64,000 nucleotides of DNA, from the NCBI RefSeq assembly GCF_000519045.1, contig NZ_KI912532.1:2967867-3031866 (forward strand), in the 5' to 3' direction. The notes under the pieces were generated by a model. It made no database searches, was not told where the DNA came from, and worked only from the letters and a program-made list of their open reading frames with translations. This document shows, piece after piece, positions 48,323 to 59,163 of the stretch. The position numbers were made by a program, and so were the translations under genes. Origin of the DNA: Dechloromonas agitata is5. Its GTDB lineage: Bacteria; Pseudomonadota; Gammaproteobacteria; Burkholderiales; Rhodocyclaceae. Numbering within the stretch: the stretch's first letter is position 1; each line of letters begins with the position of its first letter.

Positions 48323-49099
48323 ATGAGCTCCCTCAACGCCGAAACCGTCCTTTCCGTCCATCACTGGAACGACTCGCTGTTCAGCTTCCGCACCACGCGC
48401 GACCCCGGCCTGCGCTTCATCAACGGCCAGTTCGTCACCATCGGTCTGGAAGTCGAGGGCCGGCCGCGCATGCGCGCCTACAGCATCGCCAGCGCCAATT
48501 ATGAAGAGCACCTCGAATTCTTCAGCATCAAGGTGCCGGATGGTCCGCTGACCTCGCTGCTGCAACACGTCAAACCGGGCGACAAGCTGCTGGTCAGCAA
48601 GAAGCCGACCGGCACGCTCGTCCTGCGCGACCTCAAACCGGGCAAGCGCCTCTTCCTGTTCGCCACCGGCACCGGCCTCGCTCCCTTCATGAGCCTGATC
48701 CACGATCCGGAAATGTACGAGCGCTTCGAGCAGATCGTGCTCATCCACGGTGTGCGCTGGACGAGCGAACTGGCCTACCACGACTACATCGCGCAGGACC
48801 TGCTGGATCACGAATATCTGGGCGACGAAATCCGCCAGAAATTGATCTACTACCCGACCGTGACCCGCGAATCCTTCCGCAATGAAGGCCGGCAGACCGA
48901 CCTGATTCGCAGCGGCAAGCTCTACGCCGACCTCGGCATCACGCCGCTCGACCCGGCCACCGACCGGGCGATGATCTGCGGCAGCACGGCCATGCTCAAG
49001 GAAATCTCGGCCATGCTCGACGGCTATGGCTTCCAGGTCTCGCCGCACATCGGCGAAATGGGCGACTACGTCATCGAGCGCGCCTTCGTCGACCAGTAG
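48323..49099 (+). CDS. fpr: Ferredoxin-NADP reductase
   Basis: 258 residues. FAD site in RPRMRAYSIASANY, NADP site in FLFATGTGLAPFMSLIHD, and the C-terminal family end HIGEMGDYVIERAFVDQ with an aromatic tail. It moves electrons between NADPH and ferredoxin or flavodoxin, supporting Fe-S repair and oxidative stress response. Divergent partner of a FinR-like regulator. Length and motifs are normal for the bacterial Fpr class. Confidence 0.95.
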   Translation: MSSLNAETVLSVHHWNDSLFSFRTTRDPGLRFINGQFVTIGLEVEGRPRMRAYSIASANYEEHLEFFSIKVPDGPLTSLLQHVKPGDKLLVSKKPTGTLVLRDLKPGKRLFLFATGTGLAPFMSLIHDPEMYERFEQIVLIHGVRWTSELAYHDYIAQDLLDHEYLGDEIRQKLIYYPTVTRESFRNEGRQTDLIRSGKLYADLGITPLDPATDRAMICGSTAMLKEISAMLDGYGFQVSPHIGEMGDYVIERAFVDQ

Positions 49100-49182
49100 G
49101 CGCCGGGCGCCCGCCGCCGGCCGGGCGATTTTTGATCTGGCTCACCGGCCGGGGCGCGCCGGCTCCGTATAATGGCCAGCTT

Positions 49183-50442
49183 ATGAAGCCGGCCTCCTCT
49201 CTCCACGCGCATCTTGCCCGCGGCGCAGCCGAAGGGCCCGCCCGGCCGGCGTTGCTGGCCGAAGGCCGCAGCTGGACCTTCGCCGAACTGGCCGCCCAAG
49301 CCAGCGCCGCCGCAGCTGTCGACGACACCCGTCCCTGGGCCGGCAGCGGCACCCCGCTCGAACTCGCCCTCGCCGCCTATCGCTGCAGCGCCGCCGGCCG
49401 CGCCTGCTTCCCGCTACCGCCGGAACGCCAGGCGCCGGCGCTCGACAAGGTGCCGCCTGGCACCGCGCTGATCATCTCGACCAGCGGCAGCGAAGGCCAG
49501 CCGCGCGCCGTGCTGCTTGGCACCGCACAGCTTGATGCCGCTGCTGCCGCGGCCAATGCGGCGCTCGACCTGCGGGCCGGCGACCTCTGGCTCGCCTGCC
49601 TGCCGCTTTACCACATTGGCGGCCAGAGCATCCTCTGGCGTTGCGCCCGCGCCGGGGCCGGCGTCTTGCTGCATGAAGGCTTTGCCATCGACGAACTGGC
49701 CAACGACCTGGTCACCCGGCCGGTGACGCATGTGTCGCTGGTCCCCGCCATGCTGGCCCGGCTCCTCGACCACGGCATCGCCCCGCCGTCTACGCTGCGC
49801 GCCGTCCTGATCGGCGGCGCCGCGCTCTCCCGGCCGCTTTACGAACGGGCCAGTGCTGCCGGCTGGCCGCTGTTCGTCAGCTACGGCATGAGCGAAACCG
49901 CCGCCATGGCCGCCGTCTTCCAACCCGCCGATGGCGTGTGGCACGAAGGACTGGTCGGCCGCGCCCTGCCCGGCCACGAATTCCGTATTGGCGACGACGG
50001 CCGCATCCGCCTGCGCGGCCCCCAGGTCATGATCGGCTATCTCGGCGGCGGCGGCCCCGACGCCGACGGCTGGCTTATCACCGGCGACCTCGGTGAAATC
50101 GACGCCGGCGGCCGCCTGACCGTGCTCGGTCGGGCCGACGACATGCTGATCAGCGGCGGCCGCAACGTGCATCCGCAGGAAATCGAATCCTGCCTGGCCG
50201 GCTGCCCGGGTGTCGTCGATATCGCCGTCACCGGCCTGCCCGATCCGGTGTGGGGCGACCTCATCGTCGCCCTGGTCGTCGGCCCGGCCGATGACGCCGC
50301 CCTGCTCGCCCACGCTCGTCAGCACCTGCCGTCGGCCGCCCTGCCCCGCCGCATCCGCCGCCTCGACCGCCTGCCGCGCAACGCCGCCGGCAAGCTCGAA
50401 CGCGGCGCGCTGCGCCGCCTGGCGGCGGGAGCCCCGGCATGA
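49183..50442 (+). CDS. menE: AMP-dependent acyl-CoA ligase, MenE-like (o-succinylbenzoate)
   Basis: 419 residues of the acyl-adenylate-forming family. The P-loop-like motif is ISTSGSEGQPRAVLLG, A5 is YGMSETAAM, A7 is DGWLITGDLGEID, A8 is GRADDMLISGGRNVHPQEIE, and the A10 Lys is in NAAGKLERGAL. Short length and the next gene (isochorismate synthase) point to o-succinylbenzoate-CoA ligase of menaquinone synthesis. TATAAT at 49168-49173 lies ten bases before the ATG, and there is no ribosome site, so the message may be almost leaderless. It overlaps menF by four bases. Confidence 0.85.
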   Translation: MKPASSLHAHLARGAAEGPARPALLAEGRSWTFAELAAQASAAAAVDDTRPWAGSGTPLELALAAYRCSAAGRACFPLPPERQAPALDKVPPGTALIISTSGSEGQPRAVLLGTAQLDAAAAAANAALDLRAGDLWLACLPLYHIGGQSILWRCARAGAGVLLHEGFAIDELANDLVTRPVTHVSLVPAMLARLLDHGIAPPSTLRAVLIGGAALSRPLYERASAAGWPLFVSYGMSETAAMAAVFQPADGVWHEGLVGRALPGHEFRIGDDGRIRLRGPQVMIGYLGGGGPDADGWLITGDLGEIDAGGRLTVLGRADDMLISGGRNVHPQEIESCLAGCPGVVDIAVTGLPDPVWGDLIVALVVGPADDAALLAHARQHLPSAALPRRIRRLDRLPRNAAGKLERGALRRLAAGAPA

Positions 50443-51779
50443 TCGCCGCCCTGCTCCGCCAGATCACCGCCCCAGAAACGGCCCAGCACCTCGCCGCACT
50501 GGCCGCCGGTGCCCCGGCATCAGCCCCCGTCAGCCTGTGCCTCGACCTGCCGGGGCAGGAGACCGACTGGCTGTCCCTGCTGCCGGCCGGCCAGCCCTGG
50601 TGGTACCGCGCTCGCCCGGCACACGGCGAATATCGCCTGGCCATCGGCCATGCGCTGCAGGTGGCGAGCGCCGGCGACAACCGCTTCGCCGCGCTGGACG
50701 GCGCTTTCGCCGGCTTCTGCAAGGACTGGCGGCGCAATGGCCCGGCCCTCGCCTTCTCCGGTTTCGCCTTCGCGGCCGACAATGCGGCGCCCCTGCCCAA
50801 TGCCCTGGTCGCCATCCCCACCCTGCTGCTCGAATGCCGCGCCGGCCGCTGCACGCTGACGCTGAGCACACCAGCCGGCCGCCTGTCGCAGGCCCAGGCC
50901 GAATGGCCGACGCTGCTTGCCGCCCGACCGGCGACGAAGGCCGCCAAGACCTTGCCGGCCCGCCCCGAACCGCTCGCCGAGCAGGCCTGGATGGCGCGCG
51001 TCGTCGCCGCACTGCGCGACATCGGCAAGGGGAGCCTGGCCAAGGTCGTTCTCACCCGTTGCCGGCCAATCGAAGGGAGCGCCCCCTTCGCGGCCGGCGA
51101 CATCCTCGCCCGCCTCAACGCGCAGCAACCAGCCAGTGTTGTTTACGCCCATGGCAACGGGGCCCAGGTCTTCCTCGGCGCCACGCCGGAACGGCTGGTC
51201 GCCAAGAACGGCCGACAGGTACGCGTCGATGCGCTGGCCGGCACCGCCTGGCCGGGTTCGCTGGCCTTGGCCGACGACAAAAACCGCCACGAACAATCGC
51301 TCGTCGTACGGGCCGTGGTTGAGGCGCTCAGCCCGCTGTGCGATGGCGCACCGCAGGTCGGCGCCGTTGAGGAACACGCCGCCGGCCAGCTCCGCCACTG
51401 GCGCAGCCGCATCGTCGGCACGGCCCGGCCGGACAGCAGCCTGTTCGACGTCGTGCGGGCACTGCACCCGACGCCGGCCGTCGGCGGTTTTCCCTCCGCC
51501 GCCGCCCGCGCCTGGCTGGCGGCCCACGGCGAACAGCGCCATGCCTGGTACAGCGGTGGCTTCGGTATCCTGACCCCGGACGGCGACGGCGAATTCTCGG
51601 TTGCCCTGCGCTCCGCCCTGCTTGACGGCAACAAGGCCCTGCTGCAGGCCGGAGCCGGCATCGTCGCCGGCTCCGATCCGGTTCAGGAACTGGCCGAGAT
51701 CGAAGCCAAGTTCGGCACCCTGCGCGCCGCCCTGAGCGACGACACCCTCCAGGCCGACCGCGGCAACCGCCGGGCCTGA
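50439..51779 (+). CDS. menF: Isochorismate synthase (menaquinone branch)
   Basis: 446 residues of the chorismate-utilising family. Core motifs are KGSLAKVVLTR, LGATPERLV, DALAGTAWPG, HEQSLVVRAV, LHPTPAVGGFP, WYSGGFG and AGAGIVAGSDP with Glu ELAEIEAKF. It converts chorismate to isochorismate, the first step of menaquinone or siderophore synthesis. The adjacent menE-like gene favours menaquinone. The N-terminal 150 residues are Ala-rich and less conserved. The operon ends at a hairpin terminator at 51848. Confidence 0.88.
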   Translation: MIAALLRQITAPETAQHLAALAAGAPASAPVSLCLDLPGQETDWLSLLPAGQPWWYRARPAHGEYRLAIGHALQVASAGDNRFAALDGAFAGFCKDWRRNGPALAFSGFAFAADNAAPLPNALVAIPTLLLECRAGRCTLTLSTPAGRLSQAQAEWPTLLAARPATKAAKTLPARPEPLAEQAWMARVVAALRDIGKGSLAKVVLTRCRPIEGSAPFAAGDILARLNAQQPASVVYAHGNGAQVFLGATPERLVAKNGRQVRVDALAGTAWPGSLALADDKNRHEQSLVVRAVVEALSPLCDGAPQVGAVEEHAAGQLRHWRSRIVGTARPDSSLFDVVRALHPTPAVGGFPSAAARAWLAAHGEQRHAWYSGGFGILTPDGDGEFSVALRSALLDGNKALLQAGAGIVAGSDPVQELAEIEAKFGTLRAALSDDTLQADRGNRRA

Positions 51780-51847
51780 CCCCCCTGTCACATCCTTGTC
51801 ACGCCTGGCCGTCACACTGGTCGGGTAATACAACTCTCTCCATCTCG

Positions 51848-51873
51848 CCCCCACCCCGGTGGGGGTTCTTTTT
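51848..51873 (+). terminator. Rho-independent terminator after menF
   Basis: Stem CCCCCACC / GGTGGGGG with a 2-base loop followed by TTCTTTTT. It is 69 bases after the menF stop and 18 bases before the convergent alcohol dehydrogenase stop. Confidence 0.85.
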
Positions 51874-51890
51874 GTTGCCCCCCAGGCGGC

Positions 51891-53039
51891 TTACAACGCC
51901 CGCCGCAAAATGTCGGTCACGACATCCGGTGGGTACTGTTCGGCGATGCCAAAGCGCTCGACACTGAGCCGGACGTTGTCGGCAATCGTCGGCAAATCGC
52001 TTTCCCGGATACCAAGTTGCGCCAGGCGTGTCGGGGTACCAATCTTGTCGAACCACGCTTCCAGCGCGGCAATCCCCTCGCCGGCGCTGGCCAGGCCGAA
52101 CACCTGCCGGGCGAAACGCTCGAACTGGGGCGGGTTGCGACCCTGATACCACTTCATCCAGGCCGGCATGACCACCGATAGCCCGGCGCCATGCGGTACG
52201 TTGAACAGCGCGGAGAGCGAATGCTCAATGGCGTGGTTGGGGTAGCCGAAGCCGGCGCACCCGGAAAAAGTCAGCCCGTTCAGGGCCAGCGTCGCTGCCC
52301 AGGCGAACTCGCCGCGTGCGTCGTCGTCAGCCGGGTTGGCCAGTAGGGTTTCGGTCGTCTCGATGATGGTGTTGATCACCGCCTCGACCAGCCGCGACTG
52401 CAAGCGGGGATGCACCGTCGCGGTGAAATAGGCCTCAATGGAATGGGCGATCACATCGGCTGCGGAATACACCAGATACTCCCGCGACACGCTCCGCATC
52501 AGCCGGGGATTGACGATGGACAGCCTGGGAAAGATGGCCGGTGCGGTGATGAAAAATTTTTCCTGGGTCTCGTCGTTGGTCACCACCGCCGAACAGTTCA
52601 TTTCGCTACCGGTCGCCGCCAGGGTCAGGATGGCGAACACGGGCAAGGCCGACTCGATGCGCGCCTGGCCGGTGAACAGCTCCCAGACATCGCCGGCATG
52701 GGCGACACCGGCGGCAATTGCCTTGGCGCTGTCGAGCACGGAACCGCCGCCGACGCTGAGTATGGCATCCACCTGCTCTGCGCGGGCCAGGGCAACGCCT
52801 TGCCGCACCGTGGACAGCAGCGGATTGCTGACGATGCCCCCCAGCTCGACGAAGCCAACGCCCTGCTCGGCCAGGCGCTGCGTCACCACGGCAAACAGGC
52901 CGTCGCGCTTGATCCGCTCGCTGCCGTAGCAGAGCAGCACCTTCCGGACGCCGTGCCTGGCCAGGTGCTGGCCGATCAACTGCTCCTTGTCGGCACCGAA
53001 TTCGATGCGGGTCGGGTTGAAAAAAGTAAAGTTTTCCAT
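51891..53039 (-). CDS. Iron-containing alcohol dehydrogenase (YqhD/BDH-like)
   Basis: 382 residues of the group III metal-dependent alcohol dehydrogenases. NAD(P) motif is ILSVGGGSVLDSAKAIA, and metal ligands are in SAADVIAHSIE and GYPNHAIEHSLSALF...VPHGAGLSVVMPAW. It reduces aldehydes or ketones with NAD(P)H; the YqhD-like pattern suggests broad aldehyde reduction. ATG 53039 follows AAGGAAGGAATC; the GTG at 53057 would include this ribosome site and is not used. Single gene, convergent with menEF. Confidence 0.92.
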   Translation of the reverse strand: MENFTFFNPTRIEFGADKEQLIGQHLARHGVRKVLLCYGSERIKRDGLFAVVTQRLAEQGVGFVELGGIVSNPLLSTVRQGVALARAEQVDAILSVGGGSVLDSAKAIAAGVAHAGDVWELFTGQARIESALPVFAILTLAATGSEMNCSAVVTNDETQEKFFITAPAIFPRLSIVNPRLMRSVSREYLVYSAADVIAHSIEAYFTATVHPRLQSRLVEAVINTIIETTETLLANPADDDARGEFAWAATLALNGLTFSGCAGFGYPNHAIEHSLSALFNVPHGAGLSVVMPAWMKWYQGRNPPQFERFARQVFGLASAGEGIAALEAWFDKIGTPTRLAQLGIRESDLPTIADNVRLSVERFGIAEQYPPDVVTDILRRAL

Positions 53040-53294
53040 GATTCCTTCCTTGCTCACTCACCTCCGGTTGCACCGGGGCCTGGGCGTCCCCGACGGGGCC
53101 AATCCAACGCGGCATCGAGCTTAAGCGAAATCGCATTCTCCCGACCACCGAATCACGTCGACCTGACGTGCTCCAATTCAGCTAAAGCGGTAGTTGGCTA
53201 CTTGGGAAAGCGGACCTTCAATGCGTGAATTAAGCAACTGCACCAATCGCGAAGCGATTGATCGTTCTGCTTGGATAAACCCTTATCCGCATGA

Positions 53295-53501
53295 CTACTG
53301 CTTGGAGTGTGCAGCCTTCCAATCGTCAGTGAGCATCCCAGCGAAACCCCAATCCTCATCGGCGATCTCTTGGATCACGACGTGCGTGTGCTCGGGCTTC
53401 TTGCCCAGCACACGCACGAGGGAATCCGTGATGTCCTTAACGATCTCGGCCTTCTGCTGCCGAGAGGCGCCCTTTGTTATTTGAACGTTTACGTATGGCA
53501 T
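53295..53501 (-). CDS. 4-oxalocrotonate tautomerase-family protein
   Basis: 68 residues starting Met-Pro, so Pro1 is the expected catalytic base after Met removal: MPYVNVQITKGASRQQKAE. The rest (EIVKDITDSLVRVLGKKPEH, VVIQEIADEDWGFAG) matches 4-OT, with one Arg (Arg39-type) position occupied by Lys/His-rich KKPEHTH. Such enzymes tautomerise 2-hydroxymuconate in meta-cleavage pathways. Start follows AAGGAATACAT. No other pathway gene lies beside it. Confidence 0.9.
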   Translation of the reverse strand: MPYVNVQITKGASRQQKAEIVKDITDSLVRVLGKKPEHTHVVIQEIADEDWGFAGMLTDDWKAAHSKQ

Positions 53502-53846
53502 ATGTATTCCTTCTGGTACCGCGAAAACTTGAATGCTAGGCGCCTACTGTGAGTTGCCATTGGTATTGTACGGCTGCTTTCAATCGGTGATGTTATCGAC
53601 CGTTTTTGCCGAATGCAGCCAGATGGCGTGCTGGTCTGGGTATCAATCATCAGTGCTCAGGCACGATGACCTCAGGTGGTCAGCCCAGCTGAAATTTCGT
53701 ACTTACGCCCATCTCACGGGGACGGCCATCGAGGCCTGATTTCAACCCGGGTGGTTCCTTAGGCGCGCGCTGCTGGCGAAGTGCCGGCGGGCGGTGCGCA
53801 GCAGGGCCGCTTAATGGACGCTCTGGACCTAGCCCAGCCGTACGCC
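53502..53846. other. Intergenic region holding a dispersed repeat copy
   Basis: About 345 bases between the tautomerase start and the sugar dehydrogenase stop. It contains the plus-strand repeat copy at 53609-53700. A 68-codon frame over it (53533-53739) is the repeat read through and is not supported as a gene. No other signal is clear. Confidence 0.5.
53609..53700 (+). repeat. Dispersed repeat, copy A
   Basis: Contains CCGAATGCAGCCAGATGG, CTGGTCTGG, CACGATGACCTCAGGTGGTC and GAAATTTCG in order. The same blocks appear inverted at 54988-55060. Copy A has about 20 extra bases in the middle. The two copies flank the sugar dehydrogenase gene. Confidence 0.6.
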
Positions 53847-54980
53847 TCAATCGGGCGTCAGCCGAATCAGCCGCCCGTCGTCGCTATCGGTCACGACATA
53901 GATGAAGCCATCCGGCCCCTGCCGGACATCCCGGATACGCTCGCCGAGCGATTCCAGCAGCCGGGTTTCCTTCACGACCTTGCCGGCATACGGGCGTTCC
54001 AGCACCAGACGTGCCAGATACTTGAATTTGAGCGAGCCAACCAGCAGGTTGCCGACCCAATCCTTGCCGTATCGCTCACTGGTCACGAAAGCCATGCCGG
54101 AAGGCGCAATCGACGGCGTCCACTGGTGCAAGGGTGGCAGGGTGCCGGCCATGGCTGATTGGCCGGTGCCGACCGCTGTGAAGTCGTAGTTCCGGCCGAA
54201 GCTCACCAGAGGCCAGCCGTAATTGCCCCCCGCTTGCGGCAGGTTGATTTCGTCGCCACCGCGCGGCCCGTGCTCATGCATCCAGAGCACGCCAAGCGGG
54301 CTGAGCGCCGCGCCCTGCGGGTTGCGGTGGCCATAGCTCCAGATTTCCGGCAGGGCGCCCGGTCGGCCGAGGAAGGGGTTGTCGGCCGGTACACTGCCAT
54401 CCTTGTTGAGGCGGATGATTTTGCCGTGGTGATTGTCGAGGCGCTGGGCATCGTCGCGCCGGCTGTAGCGTTCGCCCAGCGTCAGAAAGAGCTTGCCGTC
54501 CGGCTGCCCGTCGGCGTTCCGGCTCTCGACGATACGGCAACCGAAGTGCAGTTCGCTCGACACCTTGGGGCGTTGGGAAAACAGGACGCGCACCGCCTCA
54601 AGCTGCGCCTGGTCCCGCGACAGCCGGGCGCTGGCCAGGGCGGTGCTGTTGCCACTGCCCGGCCGGGCAGGCTCGGAGAAGCAGAAGTAGAGCACCCGGT
54701 TATTGGCAAAATCGCTATCGAGCACGACATCGAGCAGCCCGCCCTGGCCACCGACCGCGATGGCCGGCAAGCCGCTCAGCGGGACGCCGACTTTTCCGTT
54801 ACCGGCGACGATGCGCAACGCCCCGGCCCGCTCGGCGACGAGGAAATTGCCGTCCGGCAGAAAGGCCACCGCCCACGGGTGGTCGAGGCCCTTGGCGATG
54901 ACCGTTGGCGTGACGGCCTGGGCCTGGCCGCCAAGGACAAGCGCCAACCCGGCCCACAAGGAAAACAGGCGTTTCGGCAT
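53847..54980 (-). CDS. PQQ-type soluble aldose sugar dehydrogenase (YliI-like)
   Basis: 377 residues with a signal peptide (MPKRLFSLWAGLALVLGGQA) and the six-bladed beta-propeller of the GDH-B/YliI family: GLDHPWAVAFLPDGNFLVAE, GGQGGLLDVVLDSDF, YGHRNPQGAALSP, HEHGPRGGDEIN and APSGMAFVTSERYG. The conserved His, Arg, Asp-Glu cluster for PQQ and calcium appears present. It oxidises sugars in the periplasm with PQQ. A longer frame to 55082 reads through repeat copy B, so Met 54980 is preferred although its ribosome site is weak. Confidence 0.9.
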   Translation of the reverse strand: MPKRLFSLWAGLALVLGGQAQAVTPTVIAKGLDHPWAVAFLPDGNFLVAERAGALRIVAGNGKVGVPLSGLPAIAVGGQGGLLDVVLDSDFANNRVLYFCFSEPARPGSGNSTALASARLSRDQAQLEAVRVLFSQRPKVSSELHFGCRIVESRNADGQPDGKLFLTLGERYSRRDDAQRLDNHHGKIIRLNKDGSVPADNPFLGRPGALPEIWSYGHRNPQGAALSPLGVLWMHEHGPRGGDEINLPQAGGNYGWPLVSFGRNYDFTAVGTGQSAMAGTLPPLHQWTPSIAPSGMAFVTSERYGKDWVGNLLVGSLKFKYLARLVLERPYAGKVVKETRLLESLGERIRDVRQGPDGFIYVVTDSDDGRLIRLTPD

Positions 54981-54987
54981 CGTGCTG

Positions 54988-55060
54988 CGAAATCTCACGT
55001 GAGTTGACCACATCAAGTCATCGTACCTGACCAGGGCACCATCTGGCAGCACTCGGCCAA
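54988..55060 (-). repeat. Dispersed repeat, copy B (inverted)
   Basis: On the minus strand it reads GCCGAGTGCTGCCAGATGG, CCTGGTCAGG, TACGATGACTTGATGTGGTC and GAGATTTCG, matching copy A with scattered changes. It lies directly upstream of the sugar dehydrogenase start and may have brought or disrupted its leader. Confidence 0.6.
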
Positions 55061-55143
55061 TAGCAGAAATACAGCCAATCATCCTTGGATGGCTCGAATA
55101 CGTGGCAAAGCGGCCGGATAGTGACGTAACCCACTCCCGCTAT

Positions 55144-55190
55144 TTACTATATATAGTAGCTTCAGTGCCGGAAGCCACTACCTCTAGTTT
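55144..55190 (+). promoter_or_regulatory. Two putative NrdR boxes upstream of nrdA
   Basis: TTACTATATATAGTAG (55144-55159) fits the NrdR consensus ACACWATATATWGTGT at its ten-base core. A weaker second site CACTACCTCTAGTTTA starts exactly 31 bases later. Tandem boxes about three helical turns apart are the standard NrdR arrangement at nrd promoters. They precede a -35 box at 55198. Confidence 0.7.
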
Positions 55191-55197
55191 ATTTGGC

Positions 55198-55227
55198 TTG
55201 ACGCCGGCCTCCCGGTGCATTTAGAGT
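55198..55227 (+). promoter_or_regulatory. Probable sigma-70 promoter of the nrd operon
   Basis: TTGACG (55198-55203), 18-base spacer, TAGAGT (55222-55227). It lies between the NrdR boxes and the cobalamin riboswitch, with a predicted start near 55234 that would place the whole aptamer in the leader. Confidence 0.6.
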
Positions 55228-55235
55228 AGAACCCG

Positions 55236-55410
55236 TTGAAGGTTCCCCATCCGGGGATTAAAAGGGAATTCGGTGCCAGGCTAACGCCTGAAATCCGGAG
55301 CTGCCCCCGCAACTGTTATCGGCGAGTGCTTCGCCACCCTCTGCCACTGGATGCGTCCGGGAAGGCGGGTGAAGCGCACCGACCCGAGAGCCAGGAGACC
55401 TGCCGCAACG
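55236..55410 (+). ncRNA. Cobalamin (AdoCbl) riboswitch
   Basis: Characteristic blocks in order: GGTTCCCCATCCGGGG at the start, AAAAGGGAA, GGTGCCAGGCTAACGCC-type conserved pairing region, GCTGCCCCCGCAACTG, and the B12 box GAGCCAGGAGACCTGCC at the end. It is followed by a 170-base expression region before the nrdA start. It should turn expression down when B12 is bound. Confidence 0.95.
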
Positions 55411-55578
55411 TCCTTCCAATCAACGATGGGGCGGGGTGTCCCTGACGAAAGGTCTGTACGTGTTGCGGTTCGTTTGCATTCGAGAAGCTGCTGCCTCAGC
55501 GGGATTTTCCCTGGGTGACGCTCGCCTTACATCTGCCACGTTCTTTCGATTCTCCGCCCCTCATCCCGGAGAATCGTC

Positions 55579-58337
<2,759 letters not shown>

Positions 58338-58341
<4 letters not shown>

Positions 58342-59147
58342 AAGCCTTGCGACACATTCTGGCGGTGCTGACCCTGATAGCCCTTACCGGCGTCGCTCAA
58401 GCGGCCGATTGCCCCCGCATCATCAGCCAGTCGCCGTACATCACCCGCGCCCTGGAATGGTTGGGGAGAGTTGATTGCATCGTCGGAGTCAGTCGCTACG
58501 ACTTGCTGCCGCTCCCCCATACCGGCGGGGTCATGGACCCCGACCGTGCGGCGATGGAAGACCTGGAGCCCGATGTCGTCATTTATTCCGAATGGACCAA
58601 AGCAGAAGCCGCGCAGTCGGCGACACCTCCTACTGCCCAGGCCCTGCGGGTCGGGGGCTTCAGGGGAATGAACGGGGTCGAGGCCATGCTGCTTGAGGTT
58701 GGCCGCGCTGCCAGGGTGGCCGACATTGACCAGCGTATCGCCCGGTTTGCCGCCGATTGGCGGGCCGCCGCCCGAAACGTCCCCAGCCGCCAGCGCCGCG
58801 TTCTGATTCTCTCGGCGTGTGGCAAGGCACCGTACTCGTTCGGCAAAGGAACGACACTCCACGAAGTCTTCACGGCGGCCGGTTTCGAGGTCGTAGCTGA
58901 CCACGACAATGTACGCAACTTCCAGCCTGATACCCCGAACGGCGATGTGGCCGGCTGGATTGCTGGGCGCCAGCCGGACATCCTCTTCGCCTTGCAAGAC
59001 CGCAAGGCGGAAAGCTGCAATCCGGCCATCGCCAAGCCTGGCATCCCTATCCTGCCGTTGACCGGCGAATACTTCACGCATCCCGGCCCAGGTCTCCTCA
59101 AGGGATTGGACGAGTTGCGCCAAACCATGGCCGATTACGGCAACTGA
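58338..59147 (+). CDS. BtuF-like periplasmic B12/cobinamide-binding protein
   Basis: 269 residues. Signal peptide (MKALRHILAVLTLIALTGVA) and a class III (helical-linker) substrate-binding fold: DCPRIISQSPYITRALEWLG, LEPDVVIYSEWTKAEA and PILPLTGEYFTHPGPGLLKG. BtuF and iron-siderophore binding proteins share this fold. Position inside a cobalamin-riboswitch operon, between nrdA and nrdB, argues for a corrinoid ligand. No BtuC or BtuD is adjacent. It overlaps nrdA by ATGA and precedes nrdB by 16 bases. Confidence 0.78.
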
Positions 59148-59163
59148 TTCCCGAGGACATACC

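Noticed and set aside
53533-53739. 68-codon plus-strand frame between the tautomerase and sugar dehydrogenase
   Set aside because: It reads through dispersed repeat copy A and has no ribosome site.
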